In this document: one piece after another, positions 28,170 through 38,390 of the stretch | How the letters are laid out: each line of letters begins with the position of its first letter | Position numbering within the stretch: position 1 is the stretch's first letter | Assembly (NCBI RefSeq): GCF_002313155.2 | Contig: NZ_NWFK02000001.1 | Location: 2,976,001-3,040,000, forward strand | DNA length: 64,000 bases | From: Psychrobacter sp. FDAARGOS_221 | Lineage (GTDB): Bacteria > Pseudomonadota > Gammaproteobacteria > Pseudomonadales > Moraxellaceae | Direction of reading: 5' to 3' | Program-made: the position numbers and the translations under genes | Notes under the pieces: model-generated | Database searches by the model: none | Told to the model about the DNA's origin: nothing | Seen by the model: the letters and a program-made list of their open reading frames with translations, nothing else

Positions 28170-30995
28170 ATGAGTGATTCGGTCAGTCCTATTGCTATCA
28201 TCGATGAGATGAAGCAATCCTACCTTGATTATGCGATGAGCGTTATTGTATCTCGAGCGCTACCGGATGTGCGAGACGGGCTGAAACCTGTGCATCGTCG
28301 TATCATGTATGCCATGCACCAGTTGTCTAACGACTACAATAAACCTTACAAAAAATCGGCACGTGTGGTTGGTGACGTAATCGGTAAATATCACCCTCAT
28401 GGTGATACTGCTGTTTATGATGCCATTGTACGTATGGCACAGGACTTTAGCTTGCGCTATCCCATGGTCGACGGTCAAGGTAACTTTGGTTCTATCGACG
28501 ATGATCCAGCAGCAGCGATGCGTTATACCGAAGTACGTATGACTAAGCTGACTCACAAAATGTTGGCAGATCTGGATAAAGACACGGTTGACTGGGAAGA
28601 CAACTATGATGGTTCAGAGCGCATGCCAAGTGTGTTGCCAGCACGTATTCCTAATCTACTGGTAAACGGCGCGACTGGTATTGCGGTCGGTATGGCGACC
28701 AATATGGCGCCGCACAACTTAACCGAAGTGCTTAATGCCTGCTTGGCGTATGCCGATAATCCGAATATCTCAAGTGAAGAGCTGACCAACTATATCTCTG
28801 GTCCTGACTTCCCAACTGGCGGTATTATATATGGCCGTGCGGGTATCGTTGATGCGTATCGCACTGGTAAAGGCCGTCTGCATATCCGTGGTCGTTATCA
28901 CATTGAACCGATGAGTGAAACTGGCGCCAATCGTGAGCGTGAGCGCATTGTATTTACCGAAATTCCATACCAGGCCAACAAAGCCAAGCTAATCGAGCGT
29001 ATTGCTGAGCTGGTACGTGATAAGAAAATTGAAGGTATCTCTGAGATTCGTGATGAGTCTGATAAAGACGGCATGCGTATTGCGATTGATTTACGTCGTG
29101 GCGAAGTAGCAGAAGTTATTGTTAATAACTTGTTCTTGCAGACACCACTAGAGTCAAGCTTTAGCATCAACATGGTTGCCTTAGACAATGGTCAGCCAAA
29201 GCTAATGACATTGCGTCAGTTAATTGCAGCCTTTGTGCGTCACCGTCAAGAAGTTGTGACTCGCCGTACGATTTATGAGCTAAACAAAGCCAAAGCGCGC
29301 GGTCACTTATTAGAAGGTCTGACCGTTGCCTTAGCCAACATCGATGACATCATCGCTACCATTAAAGAGTCGGCCAACCGCGGTGAAGCACGTGAAAAAC
29401 TATTAGCCCAAGTATGGGATTCAGGTACCGTGGTTGCCATGTTGCAAGCGGCAGGTCGTGGTACATTAGCTGCTGGTGACTTGCGCTCAGTACGCCCTGA
29501 GTTTATCGAAGGCGAGGACCTGAAAAATCCGTTTGGTCTAATTGATGACGGTAACAACTACCGTTTATCACTTGAACAGGTTAACGCGATTTTAGAGATG
29601 CAACTGCATCGTTTAACCGGCCTTGAGCAAGACAAACTAACCGAAGAATACCAAGACATCTTACGTCAAATTGCTGAACTTGAATCTATCTTAGCGGACT
29701 TTGATAAGCTGATGATGGTTATTAAAAATGAAATGCAAGAAATCTTAGATGAATTTGGTGATGAGCGTCGCACTGACATCGTTGACTCACGTAGCGACTT
29801 TAGCCGTGAAGACTTAATTCCAGAACAGACAGTGGTATTAACGGTATCACGTACGGGTTATGCTAAGACCCAGCCAATCGGTGACTATGTCGCCCAAAAC
29901 CGTGGTGGCCGTGGTAAGTCAGCAGCAGCGATGAAAGAAGATGATGTGATTGATCATCTGGTTGTGACCTCGACTCATGCGACGGTGCTTTGCTTTACCG
30001 ATAATGGGCGTGTGTTTAGCTTACGTGGCTTTGAAGTGCCAATTGCCAGCCGTGGCGCGCGTGGCCGTCCGCTAGTTAATATTATTGGCTTAGACCCAGA
30101 TGAGATTGTCACTACTATTTTACCGATTCCAAAAGCGGTCGAAGAAGCACCACATGACGCTGATGAAGCTGCTGCCATTGCAGATGCTGATGTTGTGGAC
30201 GATGATGCAGAAGAAAACGACAATACCGTAACGGGACCATTTGTATTCTTTGCGACTGCTAATGGTACGGTTAAGCGCGTGAAGCTGTCTCAGTTTGCTA
30301 ACATTCGCTCGAATGGTTTGATTGCGATTGGCCTAGAAGAAGATGACAAGCTTGTTTCTGCACGCATTACCAATGGCGAGCAGCAAGTGATGCTATTTGC
30401 CTCAAGTGGTAAAGCCATTCGTTTTGACGAGAATGATGCACGTGTGATGGGCCGTACTGCTAAAGGTGTTCGCGGTATGCGTATCGCCAAAGATGAATCT
30501 ATTAAGTCATTGGTGGTTATTGAAGATGACGTGAAAGAGATTCTGATTGCTTGTGAGAATGGTTATGGTAAGCGTACGCCAGCTGAAGAGTTTAACGCGC
30601 AAAACCGTGGTGGCGGTGGTGTTATCGCTATCAAGACCAGTGAGCGTAATGGTGCTTTAGTGCGTGCGACCAAGGTACATCCTGAAGATGACATCATCTT
30701 AATCTCGAACAAAGGAACGCTAGTGCGTACGCCAGTGGCTCAAGTAGCAACGTCAGGACGTAACACTCAAGGGGTAACCTTAATTCGCTTAGCCAATGAT
30801 GAAGTGTTGGTTGGTATGGCGCGTGTTGAGGAGAGCACCGAAGAAGAGGAGCTACTTGAAGGTATGCTAGATTCTACAGATGCGCCTTCTGACGCAGATG
30901 AAGCTAATAAACTGGCTGACGATGTCGAGACTGATAGCGATACCGATATTGACGATACTGATGCAGATAACATCAATGACGCAAGTGATGACTAA
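28170..30995 (+). CDS. gyrA: DNA gyrase subunit A
   Basis: The breakage-reunion subunit of gyrase, which introduces negative supercoils. The N-terminal part is near identical to known Gyr[21 protein letters not shown], then the catalytic Tyr119 in AMRYTEVRM. At the quinolone positions it has Thr80 and Asp84 (E. coli Ser83 and Asp87). The GyrA box QNRGGRGKS starts the C-terminal DNA-wrapping domain. At 941 residues it is over 60 longer than E. coli GyrA because of an acidic insert at about 655-685 ([20 protein letters not shown]) and a long acidic tail. The start has GGAG upstream. It is monocistronic. Confidence 0.97.
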   Translation: MSDSVSPIAIIDEMKQSYLDYAMSVIVSRALPDVRDGLKPVHRRIMYAMHQLSNDYNKPYKKSARVVGDVIGKYHPHGDTAVYDAIVRMAQDFSLRYPMVDGQGNFGSIDDDPAAAMRYTEVRMTKLTHKMLADLDKDTVDWEDNYDGSERMPSVLPARIPNLLVNGATGIAVGMATNMAPHNLTEVLNACLAYADNPNISSEELTNYISGPDFPTGGIIYGRAGIVDAYRTGKGRLHIRGRYHIEPMSETGANRERERIVFTEIPYQANKAKLIERIAELVRDKKIEGISEIRDESDKDGMRIAIDLRRGEVAEVIVNNLFLQTPLESSFSINMVALDNGQPKLMTLRQLIAAFVRHRQEVVTRRTIYELNKAKARGHLLEGLTVALANIDDIIATIKESANRGEAREKLLAQVWDSGTVVAMLQAAGRGTLAAGDLRSVRPEFIEGEDLKNPFGLIDDGNNYRLSLEQVNAILEMQLHRLTGLEQDKLTEEYQDILRQIAELESILADFDKLMMVIKNEMQEILDEFGDERRTDIVDSRSDFSREDLIPEQTVVLTVSRTGYAKTQPIGDYVAQNRGGRGKSAAAMKEDDVIDHLVVTSTHATVLCFTDNGRVFSLRGFEVPIASRGARGRPLVNIIGLDPDEIVTTILPIPKAVEEAPHDADEAAAIADADVVDDDAEENDNTVTGPFVFFATANGTVKRVKLSQFANIRSNGLIAIGLEEDDKLVSARITNGEQQVMLFASSGKAIRFDENDARVMGRTAKGVRGMRIAKDESIKSLVVIEDDVKEILIACENGYGKRTPAEEFNAQNRGGGGVIAIKTSERNGALVRATKVHPEDDIILISNKGTLVRTPVAQVATSGRNTQGVTLIRLANDEVLVGMARVEESTEEEELLEGMLDSTDAPSDADEANKLADDVETDSDTDIDDTDADNINDASDD

Positions 30996-31079
30996 TGTTA
31001 ACCTTAAAGTAGGGTGTTACGCTTAATACTGATTAAGGTAACAAAACTTATCTTTGTTGTTGATTAGTTTGCCTTTAAA

Positions 31080-31115
31080 ATGCCGATGGAATAGACTTCT
31101 GTCGGTATTTTTTTT
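31080..31115 (+). terminator. Rho-independent terminator after gyrA
   Basis: ATGCCGA pairs with TCGGTAT around a 15-base loop, followed by a run of eight T. The rest of the spacer 30996-31368 is AT-rich, with no clear element apart from a promoter presumed for the GST gene. Confidence 0.75.
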
Positions 31116-31368
31116 AGAGTTAAATTTTTACAGTGGTTTTATAAAGTCAGTAATTTTCTAAAGCTCGTGATTCGTGAAATGTTTCATTAGAGTCAGCTGA
31201 ACCACTAAGTCCGAATAATCTTCTAACCATAACAGTTGCAAGATGAGTGTCAGGCTACGTCGGGCTACATAGTCAAACAACTCTAAACCAAATATTAGGC
31301 TATACTTCTTAAGATTTTATAATTTTTATAATAATGCATAACAAGTAATGAATAATTAAGGGGCAGAT

Positions 31369-32073
31369 ATGTCAAATTTACATTTACATCATTTAGAGAA
31401 CTCACGTTCATTCCGTATTTTATGGCTACTTGAAGAGTTGGAATTGGATTATCAGCTAACCAGTTATCAAAGAACCAAGTCTTTTTTAGCGCCAAAAAGC
31501 CTAGAGAAGGTTCATCCTTCTGGTAAAGCACCTATACTAGAAGTGAAAGGTATTGATTCAGACAAGCCAGAAGAAACCACGGCTTTGATTGAGTCAGGTT
31601 TTATCATTGATTACTTGATGGCAAAATATGACCCTGAGTTTAAGCTGCATCCGAAGCTAGATGCAGACAGCCAAGATTGGCGTGATTACGACTTTTGGAT
31701 GCATTACGCCGAAGCATCAGCTATGCCAGCCTTGGTAATGCGTTTGGTGTTTACGAAGATTGTAGAGCGTTCACCTGCCTTAATACGTCCGATTGCAAAA
31801 GGTATTCGTAAGCAAGTTGAAGCATCAATGATTACCAAAAATATCAACAAGACCCTTGATTTGATCGAAGCTGAGTTGACCGAAGATAAATGGTTCGCCG
31901 GTGCTGAGTTCAGTGCGGCAGATATTCAAATGGCCTTTTTCGTGGAAGCGGCTAATGCCGGCCGCAGCTTAGATACGGTACGCTACAACAGTATTGTCAA
32001 TTGGTTAAAGCGTTGTAAAGCAAGACCTGCCTATCAAGCAGCAGTAGCGAAAGGGGGTAAGCTTGAGTTCTAA
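31369..32073 (+). CDS. Glutathione S-transferase family protein
   Basis: 234 residues. The N-terminal thioredoxin-like domain has HHLENSRSFRILWLLEELE (Ser in the glutathione-activating position) and the cis-proline motif HPSGKAPIL, then ESGFIIDYL for gamma-glutamyl contact. The C-terminal helical domain contains WFAGAEFSAADIQMAFFVE, the usual capping-box region. It probably conjugates glutathione to electrophiles; the substrate is unknown. A GGGG ribosome site lies near the ATG. It overlaps a small membrane-protein gene at its end. Confidence 0.88.
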   Translation: MSNLHLHHLENSRSFRILWLLEELELDYQLTSYQRTKSFLAPKSLEKVHPSGKAPILEVKGIDSDKPEETTALIESGFIIDYLMAKYDPEFKLHPKLDADSQDWRDYDFWMHYAEASAMPALVMRLVFTKIVERSPALIRPIAKGIRKQVEASMITKNINKTLDLIEAELTEDKWFAGAEFSAADIQMAFFVEAANAGRSLDTVRYNSIVNWLKRCKARPAYQAAVAKGGKLEF

Positions 32074-32305
32074 CCAGTCCCAAAAATCTGCAACTCAACA
32101 TCAGCAACAGCCAGGAGGTAACATTCATCCTGAAAAACCAGAGATTCTACGCAATGTTAAAATGAAGTTGTTTGTTTTTTTATTGTGTGTAATCAGCTTT
32201 TTTGCTGGCTGGCAGGCAAGCCGCTCTTATTTGGTTAAAGAGTGTCAGCTAGCTGGAGCGCAAGTAACGGTTGAAGATAAATTGATATTGTGTCAGATGC
32301 CTTAA
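32063..32305 (+). CDS. Small single-helix membrane protein, TTG start
   Basis: 80 residues, not recognised. It starts at TTG, overlapping the GST stop by 11 bases, with AAGGGGG about six bases upstream, so translational coupling is likely. The first 30 residues are polar and Gln-rich, then one hydrophobic helix (LFVFLLCVISFFAGWQA) and a short tail with two cysteines (KECQLAGAQ, LILCQMP). The topology suggests an inner-membrane anchor with an outside tail. A terminator follows at once. Confidence 0.65.
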   Translation: MSSNQSQKSATQHQQQPGGNIHPEKPEILRNVKMKLFVFLLCVISFFAGWQASRSYLVKECQLAGAQVTVEDKLILCQMP

Positions 32306-32334
32306 CAGCTGCAGACAACTTTAGATATAAACAA

Positions 32335-32369
32335 AACCTGTGATTGGTATTGCCGATCACAGGTTTTTT
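32335..32369 (+). terminator. Rho-independent terminator after the GST operon
   Basis: AACCTGTGAT pairs perfectly with ATCACAGGTT, with inner TGG-CCG pairing, followed by TTTTG and more T. Confidence 0.85.
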
Positions 32370-32573
32370 GTTTTTAGCTAAAGCTATTTAATCCAAGCAT
32401 TTAAGCTCACTTAGCATCATATTATTTACTCTAAATACTTGATTTTAAATGTTAATTAAATCTAGTCTATTGAAATTTAAACTAAGGGTATCCATTATAT
32501 GAACAGCGATTACTGTTTAGTCATAGTTATAGTTTGACATTTACAATAATTTATAAAATTAGCTCGACATAGA

Positions 32574-32603
32574 CTTGAAAAAACATGACACAGTCTGCAT
32601 ATA
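32574..32603 (+). promoter_or_regulatory. Candidate sigma-32 heat-shock promoter of clpB
   Basis: CTTGAAA at 32574-32580 is the exact -35 core of sigma-32 promoters, and CTGCATAT at 32596-32603 resembles the CCCCATnT -10 box at a spacing of 15. It lies about 125 bases before clpB, in a 422-base spacer (32306-32727) that otherwise holds only the GST terminator and AT-rich sequence. Confidence 0.55.
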
Positions 32604-32727
32604 TGTAACAGAGTAAAGCAGTAAACAGTGCTACTTTAACAGGGTTAAAACCTAATTAAAAATAACCACACCGTTTAATGCTGAATAAATTAAAGATAAT
32701 ACAAATTAAAACGATAAGGATTCTTAG

Positions 32728-35316
32728 ATGAGATTTGAGAAATTTACCCAAAAGCTACAAGCAGCTTTGCAACAGGCTCAAAGCATAGCGCTTGGCAGAG
32801 ACCATACCAGCATTGCGCCGGTACATATTATGGCCGCACTATTAGAAGATGAGTCTAACTTATCTGTGTGTCAGCAAGCGGGCGCTAGTGTGCCTGCATT
32901 AAAAAATGGTGTTGCCAAAGCGTTAGACAATCAAGCAACCATTGCGACACCTACTGGAGAAGTGAACCTAAATCCAGAGTCAGTTAAAGTGCTAAATTTA
33001 GCCGATCGTCAGGCACAAAAAGCTGGTGATGACTATATTGCGACCGAGTGGGTGCTGCAAATATTAGCAGAGCAGGGCGAGACCAAAAAAATATTTGAGC
33101 AAGCGGGTGTCACTGCGGCTAAGTTAAAAGCAGTGATTGAGCAACTTCGTGGAGAACAAACCGTGGACAGTCAAAATGCTGAAGACCAACGTGATGCATT
33201 GAACAAATACACCATAAACCTAACCGAACGTGCAGAGTCAGGTAAGCTTGACCCGGTGATTGGTCGTGACGAAGAGATTCGTCGTACCATTCAAGTATTG
33301 TCACGTCGTACCAAAAATAACCCAGTACTTATCGGTGAGCCAGGGGTTGGTAAAACTGCCATCGTTGAAGGCTTAGCGCAAAAGATTGTTAATGGCGATG
33401 TGCCAGAAGGTCTACGTAGCAAAGAAGTATTGTCACTGGATTTAGGCGCACTCATTGCCGGTGCCAAATATCGTGGTGAGTTTGAAGAGCGTCTGAAAAG
33501 CGTGCTCAACGAGCTGTCACAGCAAGAAGGTAATGTCATCTTATTCATTGACGAATTACATACCATGGTTGGTGCCGGTAAGTCAGACGGCGCAATGGAT
33601 GCGGGTAACATGTTAAAGCCTGCATTGGCACGCGGTGAGCTGCACTGTGTGGGTGCAACTACTTTAGATGAATACCGTCAGTATATTGAAAAAGATGCTG
33701 CCCTTGAGCGCCGCTTCCAAAAAGTATTGGTTGATGAGCCAAGCGTTGAAGATACCATTGCCATCTTGCGTGGTTTAAAAGAGCGTTATGAGCTACACCA
33801 TGGTGTCGATATTCAAGACAGCGCTATTATTGCTGCTGCGCGTATGAGTCATCGCTATATCACCGATCGTAAATTGCCAGATAAGGCAATCGACTTGGTC
33901 GATGAAGCTGCGAGCCGCTTACGTATGGAAATGGACAGCAAGCCTGAAGCATTAGGCAAGCTAGACAGTCGTTTGATTCAGCTAAAAATGCAGCGCGAAG
34001 TGCTCAAAAATGAAGAAGATGCTGGTGCACAAGCTGAGCGTCAGATTCTAGATGAACAAATTGAAGAGCTTGAAAAAGAATATGCCGATCTTAACGAAAT
34101 CTGGCAAGCTGAGAAAGCCTTGGTTAAAGGCAGTCAACAGTTAAAAGACGAGTTGGATAAAGCGCGTATTGCTTATGACAAAGCCAGCCGTGAAGGTGAT
34201 TACGAAACCATGAGTAAGCTGCAGTATGAAACCATACCTCAGCTTGAAAAACGTATCACTGAATCCGACTTGGCAGAGCAAAAAGAACAAACCGGAGAAG
34301 GCGAAGGCATTAAGTTGTTACGTAACAAAGTGACGGACAATGAAATTGCTGAAGTGGTTGCTGCAGCGACTGGTATTCCGGTAAGCCGTATGCTACAAGG
34401 CGAACGTGAGAAAATGCTTGAAATGGAAAGCCACTTGCATCAGCGTGTGGTTGGTCAGGATGAAGCAGTGCAGTCGGTTGCTAACGCGGTTCGCCGTAGT
34501 CGCGCCGGTCTGTCAGATCCAAACCGTCCATCAGGCTCGTTCCTATTCTTAGGTCCAACCGGTGTCGGTAAAACTGAGTTGACCAAAGCGCTTGCCAGCT
34601 TCTTGTTCGATACAGAAGATGCCATGGTGCGTATCGACATGAGTGAGTTCATGGAGAAGCACAGTGTCAGCCGCTTGGTTGGTGCGCCTCCAGGTTATGT
34701 CGGTTATGAAGAGGGCGGTGTGCTAACTGAAGCGGTACGCCGTAAGCCATACAGCGTTATCTTGTTTGATGAGGTCGAAAAAGCACATCCAGATGTGTTT
34801 AACATTCTGCTTCAAGTATTGGATGATGGCCGCTTAACTGACTCACAAGGTCGTGTGGTTGATTTCAAAAACACGGTTATCATTATGACCAGTAACTTGG
34901 GTTCGCATAAAATCCAAGAGATGGCCGGTGATGACTATGAAGAAATCAAAGCTTCTGTTATGGAATCAGTTGGCCAGCACTTCCGCCCAGAGTTTGTCAA
35001 CCGTATTGATGAGATTGTGGTATTCCATCCATTGGGTATGGCACAAATGGCGGGCATTGCAGACATTCAGCTTGATCGCTTACGTGACCGCTTAAAAGAG
35101 CGCGAAATGGACATCAAGTTAACGCCAGATGCGATGCATATGTTAGTCGCCGTGGGTTACGATCCTGTATATGGCGCGCGTCCTTTGAAACGTGCTATTC
35201 AGCAGCAGATTGAAAACCCATTGTCATTGAAGCTATTATCGGCAGAGTTTATTGCTGGTGATACCATCAAAGTCGATGTTGATGAAGAAGATAACCTAGT
35301 CTTCACCAAAGAATAA
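32728..35316 (+). CDS. clpB: ATP-dependent disaggregase ClpB
   Basis: A hexameric AAA+ chaperone that pulls proteins out of aggregates together with DnaK. The 862 residues match the family. An N-domain (1-145) is followed by the first ATPase domain with Walker [10 protein letters not shown], the DEL Walker B region ([13 protein letters not shown]) and the coiled-coil middle domain at about 405-525. The second ATPase domain has GPTGVGKTE, then [14 protein letters not shown] and [14 protein letters not shown]. An AAGGA ribosome site lies before the ATG. A heat-shock-type promoter is visible upstream and a strong terminator downstream. Confidence 0.97.
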   Translation: MRFEKFTQKLQAALQQAQSIALGRDHTSIAPVHIMAALLEDESNLSVCQQAGASVPALKNGVAKALDNQATIATPTGEVNLNPESVKVLNLADRQAQKAGDDYIATEWVLQILAEQGETKKIFEQAGVTAAKLKAVIEQLRGEQTVDSQNAEDQRDALNKYTINLTERAESGKLDPVIGRDEEIRRTIQVLSRRTKNNPVLIGEPGVGKTAIVEGLAQKIVNGDVPEGLRSKEVLSLDLGALIAGAKYRGEFEERLKSVLNELSQQEGNVILFIDELHTMVGAGKSDGAMDAGNMLKPALARGELHCVGATTLDEYRQYIEKDAALERRFQKVLVDEPSVEDTIAILRGLKERYELHHGVDIQDSAIIAAARMSHRYITDRKLPDKAIDLVDEAASRLRMEMDSKPEALGKLDSRLIQLKMQREVLKNEEDAGAQAERQILDEQIEELEKEYADLNEIWQAEKALVKGSQQLKDELDKARIAYDKASREGDYETMSKLQYETIPQLEKRITESDLAEQKEQTGEGEGIKLLRNKVTDNEIAEVVAAATGIPVSRMLQGEREKMLEMESHLHQRVVGQDEAVQSVANAVRRSRAGLSDPNRPSGSFLFLGPTGVGKTELTKALASFLFDTEDAMVRIDMSEFMEKHSVSRLVGAPPGYVGYEEGGVLTEAVRRKPYSVILFDEVEKAHPDVFNILLQVLDDGRLTDSQGRVVDFKNTVIIMTSNLGSHKIQEMAGDDYEEIKASVMESVGQHFRPEFVNRIDEIVVFHPLGMAQMAGIADIQLDRLRDRLKEREMDIKLTPDAMHMLVAVGYDPVYGARPLKRAIQQQIENPLSLKLLSAEFIAGDTIKVDVDEEDNLVFTKE

Positions 35317-35353
35317 TCTGTCAACATTGATTATTGTTAATAGGTAATTAATC

Positions 35354-35391
35354 AAAAAAGACCCTCTATATTACATAGAGGGTCTTTTTTT
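35354..35391. terminator. Strong terminator after clpB
   Basis: AAAAAAGACCCTCTAT pairs with ATAGAGGGTCTTTTTT, a long stem flanked by A and T runs, so it can act on both strands. In the rest of the 370-base spacer 35317-35686, TTGTTG (35564) and TATAGA (35586) at 16-base spacing are a possible promoter for the next gene. Confidence 0.85.
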
Positions 35392-35686
35392 GTACCTAAT
35401 TTTAAAGCTGCTTGTTTTCATAATATCTTAAAGTCGTTTGTTTTAAATAGACTTTATAGTGAATTCATATGGCATACATATATGATGGTCATCGCACTAT
35501 TTAATAAACCGCTAATAACAAAGTCTATTTTAAATTTGCATTAAACTGACCTAAAAGCGATAATTGTTGCTGTTATGTTACCCATTATAGAGTCTAGTGT
35601 TAATTTATTAAGGGTGACCTGTGTATAAAATTGCTAATTAGTAATTGCATTGTTAAGGTAACTTCTTTTTTATCAAGGTAAGAGGA

Positions 35687-37330
35687 ATGAGTGATTTAAA
35701 AATTGGGCGTTTAGGACCCTTTCCACGGGTTAATCGGCCTGTATTTATCGCCTCAGTGATATTAATTGTTGGTTTTATTATCTTTGGTGCTTTGTTCCAA
35801 GATATGGCAAATGAAGTATTTACTTCATTACAAAGCTTTATTACCCAAAGATTTGGCTGGCTGTTCATTGTGGTGATGAATGCTGCTGTATTTATTTGTT
35901 TGTATTTAATATTCAGTCGCTATGGAGATATTCGGTTAGGGCATCAGACCGAAGCACCTCAATACAGTCTTATGTCTTGGATTGGCATGTTGTTCTCTGC
36001 AGGTATCGGTATCGGTATTATGTATTGGGGTACAGCTGAGCCAGTGTTTCACTTTATGGCACCACCATTAGGTGAAAAAGAGACGGTTGAAGCGGCCAAA
36101 CAGGCAATGAATATATCGTTCTTGCATTATGGTATTCACGTTTGGGCAATTTATGCTTTTGTGGCGTTATCTTTGGCCTATTTCCACTTCCGCCGTGGCT
36201 TACCACTTGCCATTCGCTCTGCTTTATATCCTATATTAGGTAAACGCATTAATGGCGGCTGGGGTCACACCGTAGACGTACTTGCCGTATTCGGTACTAT
36301 GTTTGGTGTGGTAACCACCCTCGGTTTGGGTGTGTTACAGATTAACTCTGGCTTAAGCGGTTTATTTGGACTGCCTAATAATATTACGGTTCAAATTATA
36401 TTGATTGCGTTTATTACCTTACTGGCCTGTGGCTCATTAATGATGGGTCTGGATAAAGGGATTAAGCGTCTAAGTGATTTAAACATCTTCTTAACGTTTG
36501 TACTATTGGGTTTTGCATTCATCCTAGGTCCAACTCAGTATATTATGGATAGTTTTGTCGAAAATATCGGTAACTATACCCAAAACATCATCGAGTTAGC
36601 GTTCTGGAATGAAGCCTATAGTAAGACCGATTGGCAGTCAGCTTGGACTATTTTCTACTGGGCTTGGTGGGTAAGTTGGTCACCATTTGTGGGCGTATTT
36701 ATTGCTCGTATTAGTCGTGGTCGTACCATTCGCGAATTCTTATTAGGTGTATTATTTGTGCCTATGGCTATCTTGTTCTTCTGGTTCACAACCTTTGGTG
36801 GCGTTGCTGTCAATATGGAATTAGAAGGGGCGTTAAAAGGCATTAGCCCAGGCTTTATTGAAGTGGTACAAAATGATTATGGTAACGCTATCTTTAAACT
36901 AATGGAATTTTATCCATTGGCTAAAGCGACCACCATGCTAATCATCGTTATGATCGTATTGTGGTTTGTGACCTCATCAGACTCAGCAAGTTTCGTTATC
37001 GATATGTTGACTTCTGGCGGTGATACCAACCCTCCTAAGACTCAACGTCTATTCTGGGCTGTGACTCAAGGGTTGGTAGCTGCGATTTTGTTAGCAGCAG
37101 GTGGTCTAGGTGCATTACAGGCTGCGGCTATTGTGGCAGGTTTCCCATTTGCTATCGTAATTGTGGTAATGATGTACTCATTGATGCGAGGTCTTAGCCG
37201 AGATCGACTCATCTTATATCGTGCGCAGCAGTGGTTTATTACCGAAGAATCTGCTGAGCACAACACAGCCGATGAGTTTGTTGATGAAGAGTTGTTGAAG
37301 GGTCCACCAAAAATTGCCTCAGGTGATTAA
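35687..37330 (+). CDS. BCCT-family betaine/choline/carnitine transporter
   Basis: An inner-membrane transporter of 547 residues with twelve predicted helices. Landmarks are the Gly-rich FSAGIGIGIMYWGTAEP and the BCCT signature WTIFYWAWWVSWSPFVGVFI followed by ARISRGRTIREF, whose tryptophans form the betaine-binding cage in BetP. It imports a trimethylammonium solute such as glycine betaine or choline, useful for osmotic and cold tolerance. The N-terminal tail is short, and the C-terminal tail of about 45 residues is acidic. AGAGGA lies just before the ATG. No bet genes are adjacent, so the substrate is unsure. Confidence 0.92.
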   Translation: MSDLKIGRLGPFPRVNRPVFIASVILIVGFIIFGALFQDMANEVFTSLQSFITQRFGWLFIVVMNAAVFICLYLIFSRYGDIRLGHQTEAPQYSLMSWIGMLFSAGIGIGIMYWGTAEPVFHFMAPPLGEKETVEAAKQAMNISFLHYGIHVWAIYAFVALSLAYFHFRRGLPLAIRSALYPILGKRINGGWGHTVDVLAVFGTMFGVVTTLGLGVLQINSGLSGLFGLPNNITVQIILIAFITLLACGSLMMGLDKGIKRLSDLNIFLTFVLLGFAFILGPTQYIMDSFVENIGNYTQNIIELAFWNEAYSKTDWQSAWTIFYWAWWVSWSPFVGVFIARISRGRTIREFLLGVLFVPMAILFFWFTTFGGVAVNMELEGALKGISPGFIEVVQNDYGNAIFKLMEFYPLAKATTMLIIVMIVLWFVTSSDSASFVIDMLTSGGDTNPPKTQRLFWAVTQGLVAAILLAAGGLGALQAAAIVAGFPFAIVIVVMMYSLMRGLSRDRLILYRAQQWFITEESAEHNTADEFVDEELLKGPPKIASGD

Positions 37331-37382
37331 TGGTGTCGATCGCTTAGCATAATAATTTTACTGTTTTTATTTTAAAATAAGC

Positions 37383-37413
37383 AAAGGCCAACTTTTAGGA
37401 GTTGGCCTTTTTT
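37383..37413 (+). terminator. Rho-independent terminator after the BCCT gene
   Basis: AAAGGCCAAC pairs perfectly with GTTGGCCTTT around eight bases, followed by more T. It lies between convergent genes. Confidence 0.85.
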
Positions 37414-37451
37414 AGGTTTACTGATTAGTTAATTAATTAGGCTGATTGGCA

Positions 37452-37844
37452 TTAGCGTGTACGATCTTCAGCACCACATTCACTCGCGGTATAGCTAATG
37501 GCTGTCGGAGTTGTGCAGGCCGTACAAGCATTACCCGCTGTCTTATAACTAATTTGCCCATCTGCTGATTTATGCTTTACGCACACTGGGTCGTAATGCA
37601 TAGTACACATCACTTGTGCTTTATCAGCGGTAAAGGGTCCGCATTGTGAGGCAGAGCTATTATCAAAGGGTTGATTGTTATCAGTAACTGGTGCTGGCTT
37701 AGTGGGTTTTTGTGCTTCTTCTGATGTCGTACAGCCTGTTAATAGCATGCCTATTACTAGCGGTATGCCAAATAGTGCTGACCCTAGTACAGACGATGTG
37801 CTTACTTGGGTTTTTTGATTATTTGTTTTGATAAATCCTTTCAT
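37452..37844 (-). CDS. Lipoprotein with a Kazal-like protease-inhibitor domain
   Basis: 130 residues from ATG 37844, which has GAGG six bases upstream; the ATG four codons earlier has no room for a ribosome site. The N-terminal helix ends in a lipobox, GMLLTGC. After a Pro-rich linker comes a Cys-rich domain: SQCGPF, then MCTMHYDPVCVKHK, GNACTACTT and SECG. The order C-x-M-x-Y-x-P-V-C ... N-x-C-x-x-C is the Kazal pattern. Such domains inhibit serine proteases in animals; a role in protecting the envelope from proteases is inference. It is a single gene, convergent with the BCCT transporter. Confidence 0.72.
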   Translation of the reverse strand: MKGFIKTNNQKTQVSTSSVLGSALFGIPLVIGMLLTGCTTSEEAQKPTKPAPVTDNNQPFDNSSASQCGPFTADKAQVMCTMHYDPVCVKHKSADGQISYKTAGNACTACTTPTAISYTASECGAEDRTR

Positions 37845-37978
37845 AAGTGACCTCATCCTTTCTGAGTAAGTAGCTGGATTTAATCATCATACTAAAAAAA
37901 CAGCCCACCGAAAGGTGAGCTATTTATACATCTTGTATCACAATTAATCAAAAAAACGGTTAATAATAATTAAGCGTC

Positions 37979-38311
37979 TTATTCTTTGTTAATCTGAACA
38001 TATTTATCAAAGTTTTCAGCATAGTCATCTAAGTTGTCACTTAGCATTTGACGATACTGCTTCATGTAAAACTCGATAATCTCTTCTTTTTCTTTCGCCA
38101 AGTCACTGCCTTTAACAAAGCCGATAGAGGCCACAGAAGCAGTATATCGAGCAGCGGCATATAACAACGATGCGCCAACTTGTCCTGAATGAGATTGAGG
38201 ACCTAATTGGCTGTTGGCCAACTCAATAACTGCGTCAGCACGTTTGTAAAAGGCTTCGATGTCTTGAGAAAGCGGCTGTTGATTGTCAGTATTGTTTGTT
38301 TTATCAGTCAT
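37979..38311 (-). CDS. DUF3144 family protein
   Basis: 110 residues, cytosolic. After a polar N-terminal tail, the core reads FYKRADAVIELANSQLG, GASLLYAAARYTASVAS and KEEIIEFYMKQYRQMLSDNL, which is the DUF3144 pattern of a small all-helical protein with no known function. It lies 79 bases downstream of metK on the same strand, so it may share the metK transcript. Confidence 0.8.
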   Translation of the reverse strand: MTDKTNNTDNQQPLSQDIEAFYKRADAVIELANSQLGPQSHSGQVGASLLYAAARYTASVASIGFVKGSDLAKEKEEIIEFYMKQYRQMLSDNLDDYAENFDKYVQINKE

Positions 38312-38390
38312 AGTATTATCTTATTGAGACCTATTTAAATTTAAGTTTTGGTTTGGTTGCTCAAGTGAATAGGGCTATTGGCAGGCTAAA

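Noticed and set aside
28407..28423. GyrA Thr80 as a quinolone-resistance change
   Set aside because: Several gammaproteobacteria, such as pseudomonads, naturally have Thr at this position, so it is not evidence of selection.
28260..30976. Several antisense ORFs within gyrA
   Set aside because: They lie opposite a strongly conserved gene, lack ribosome sites and encode low-complexity Ser-rich products, as expected from shadows.
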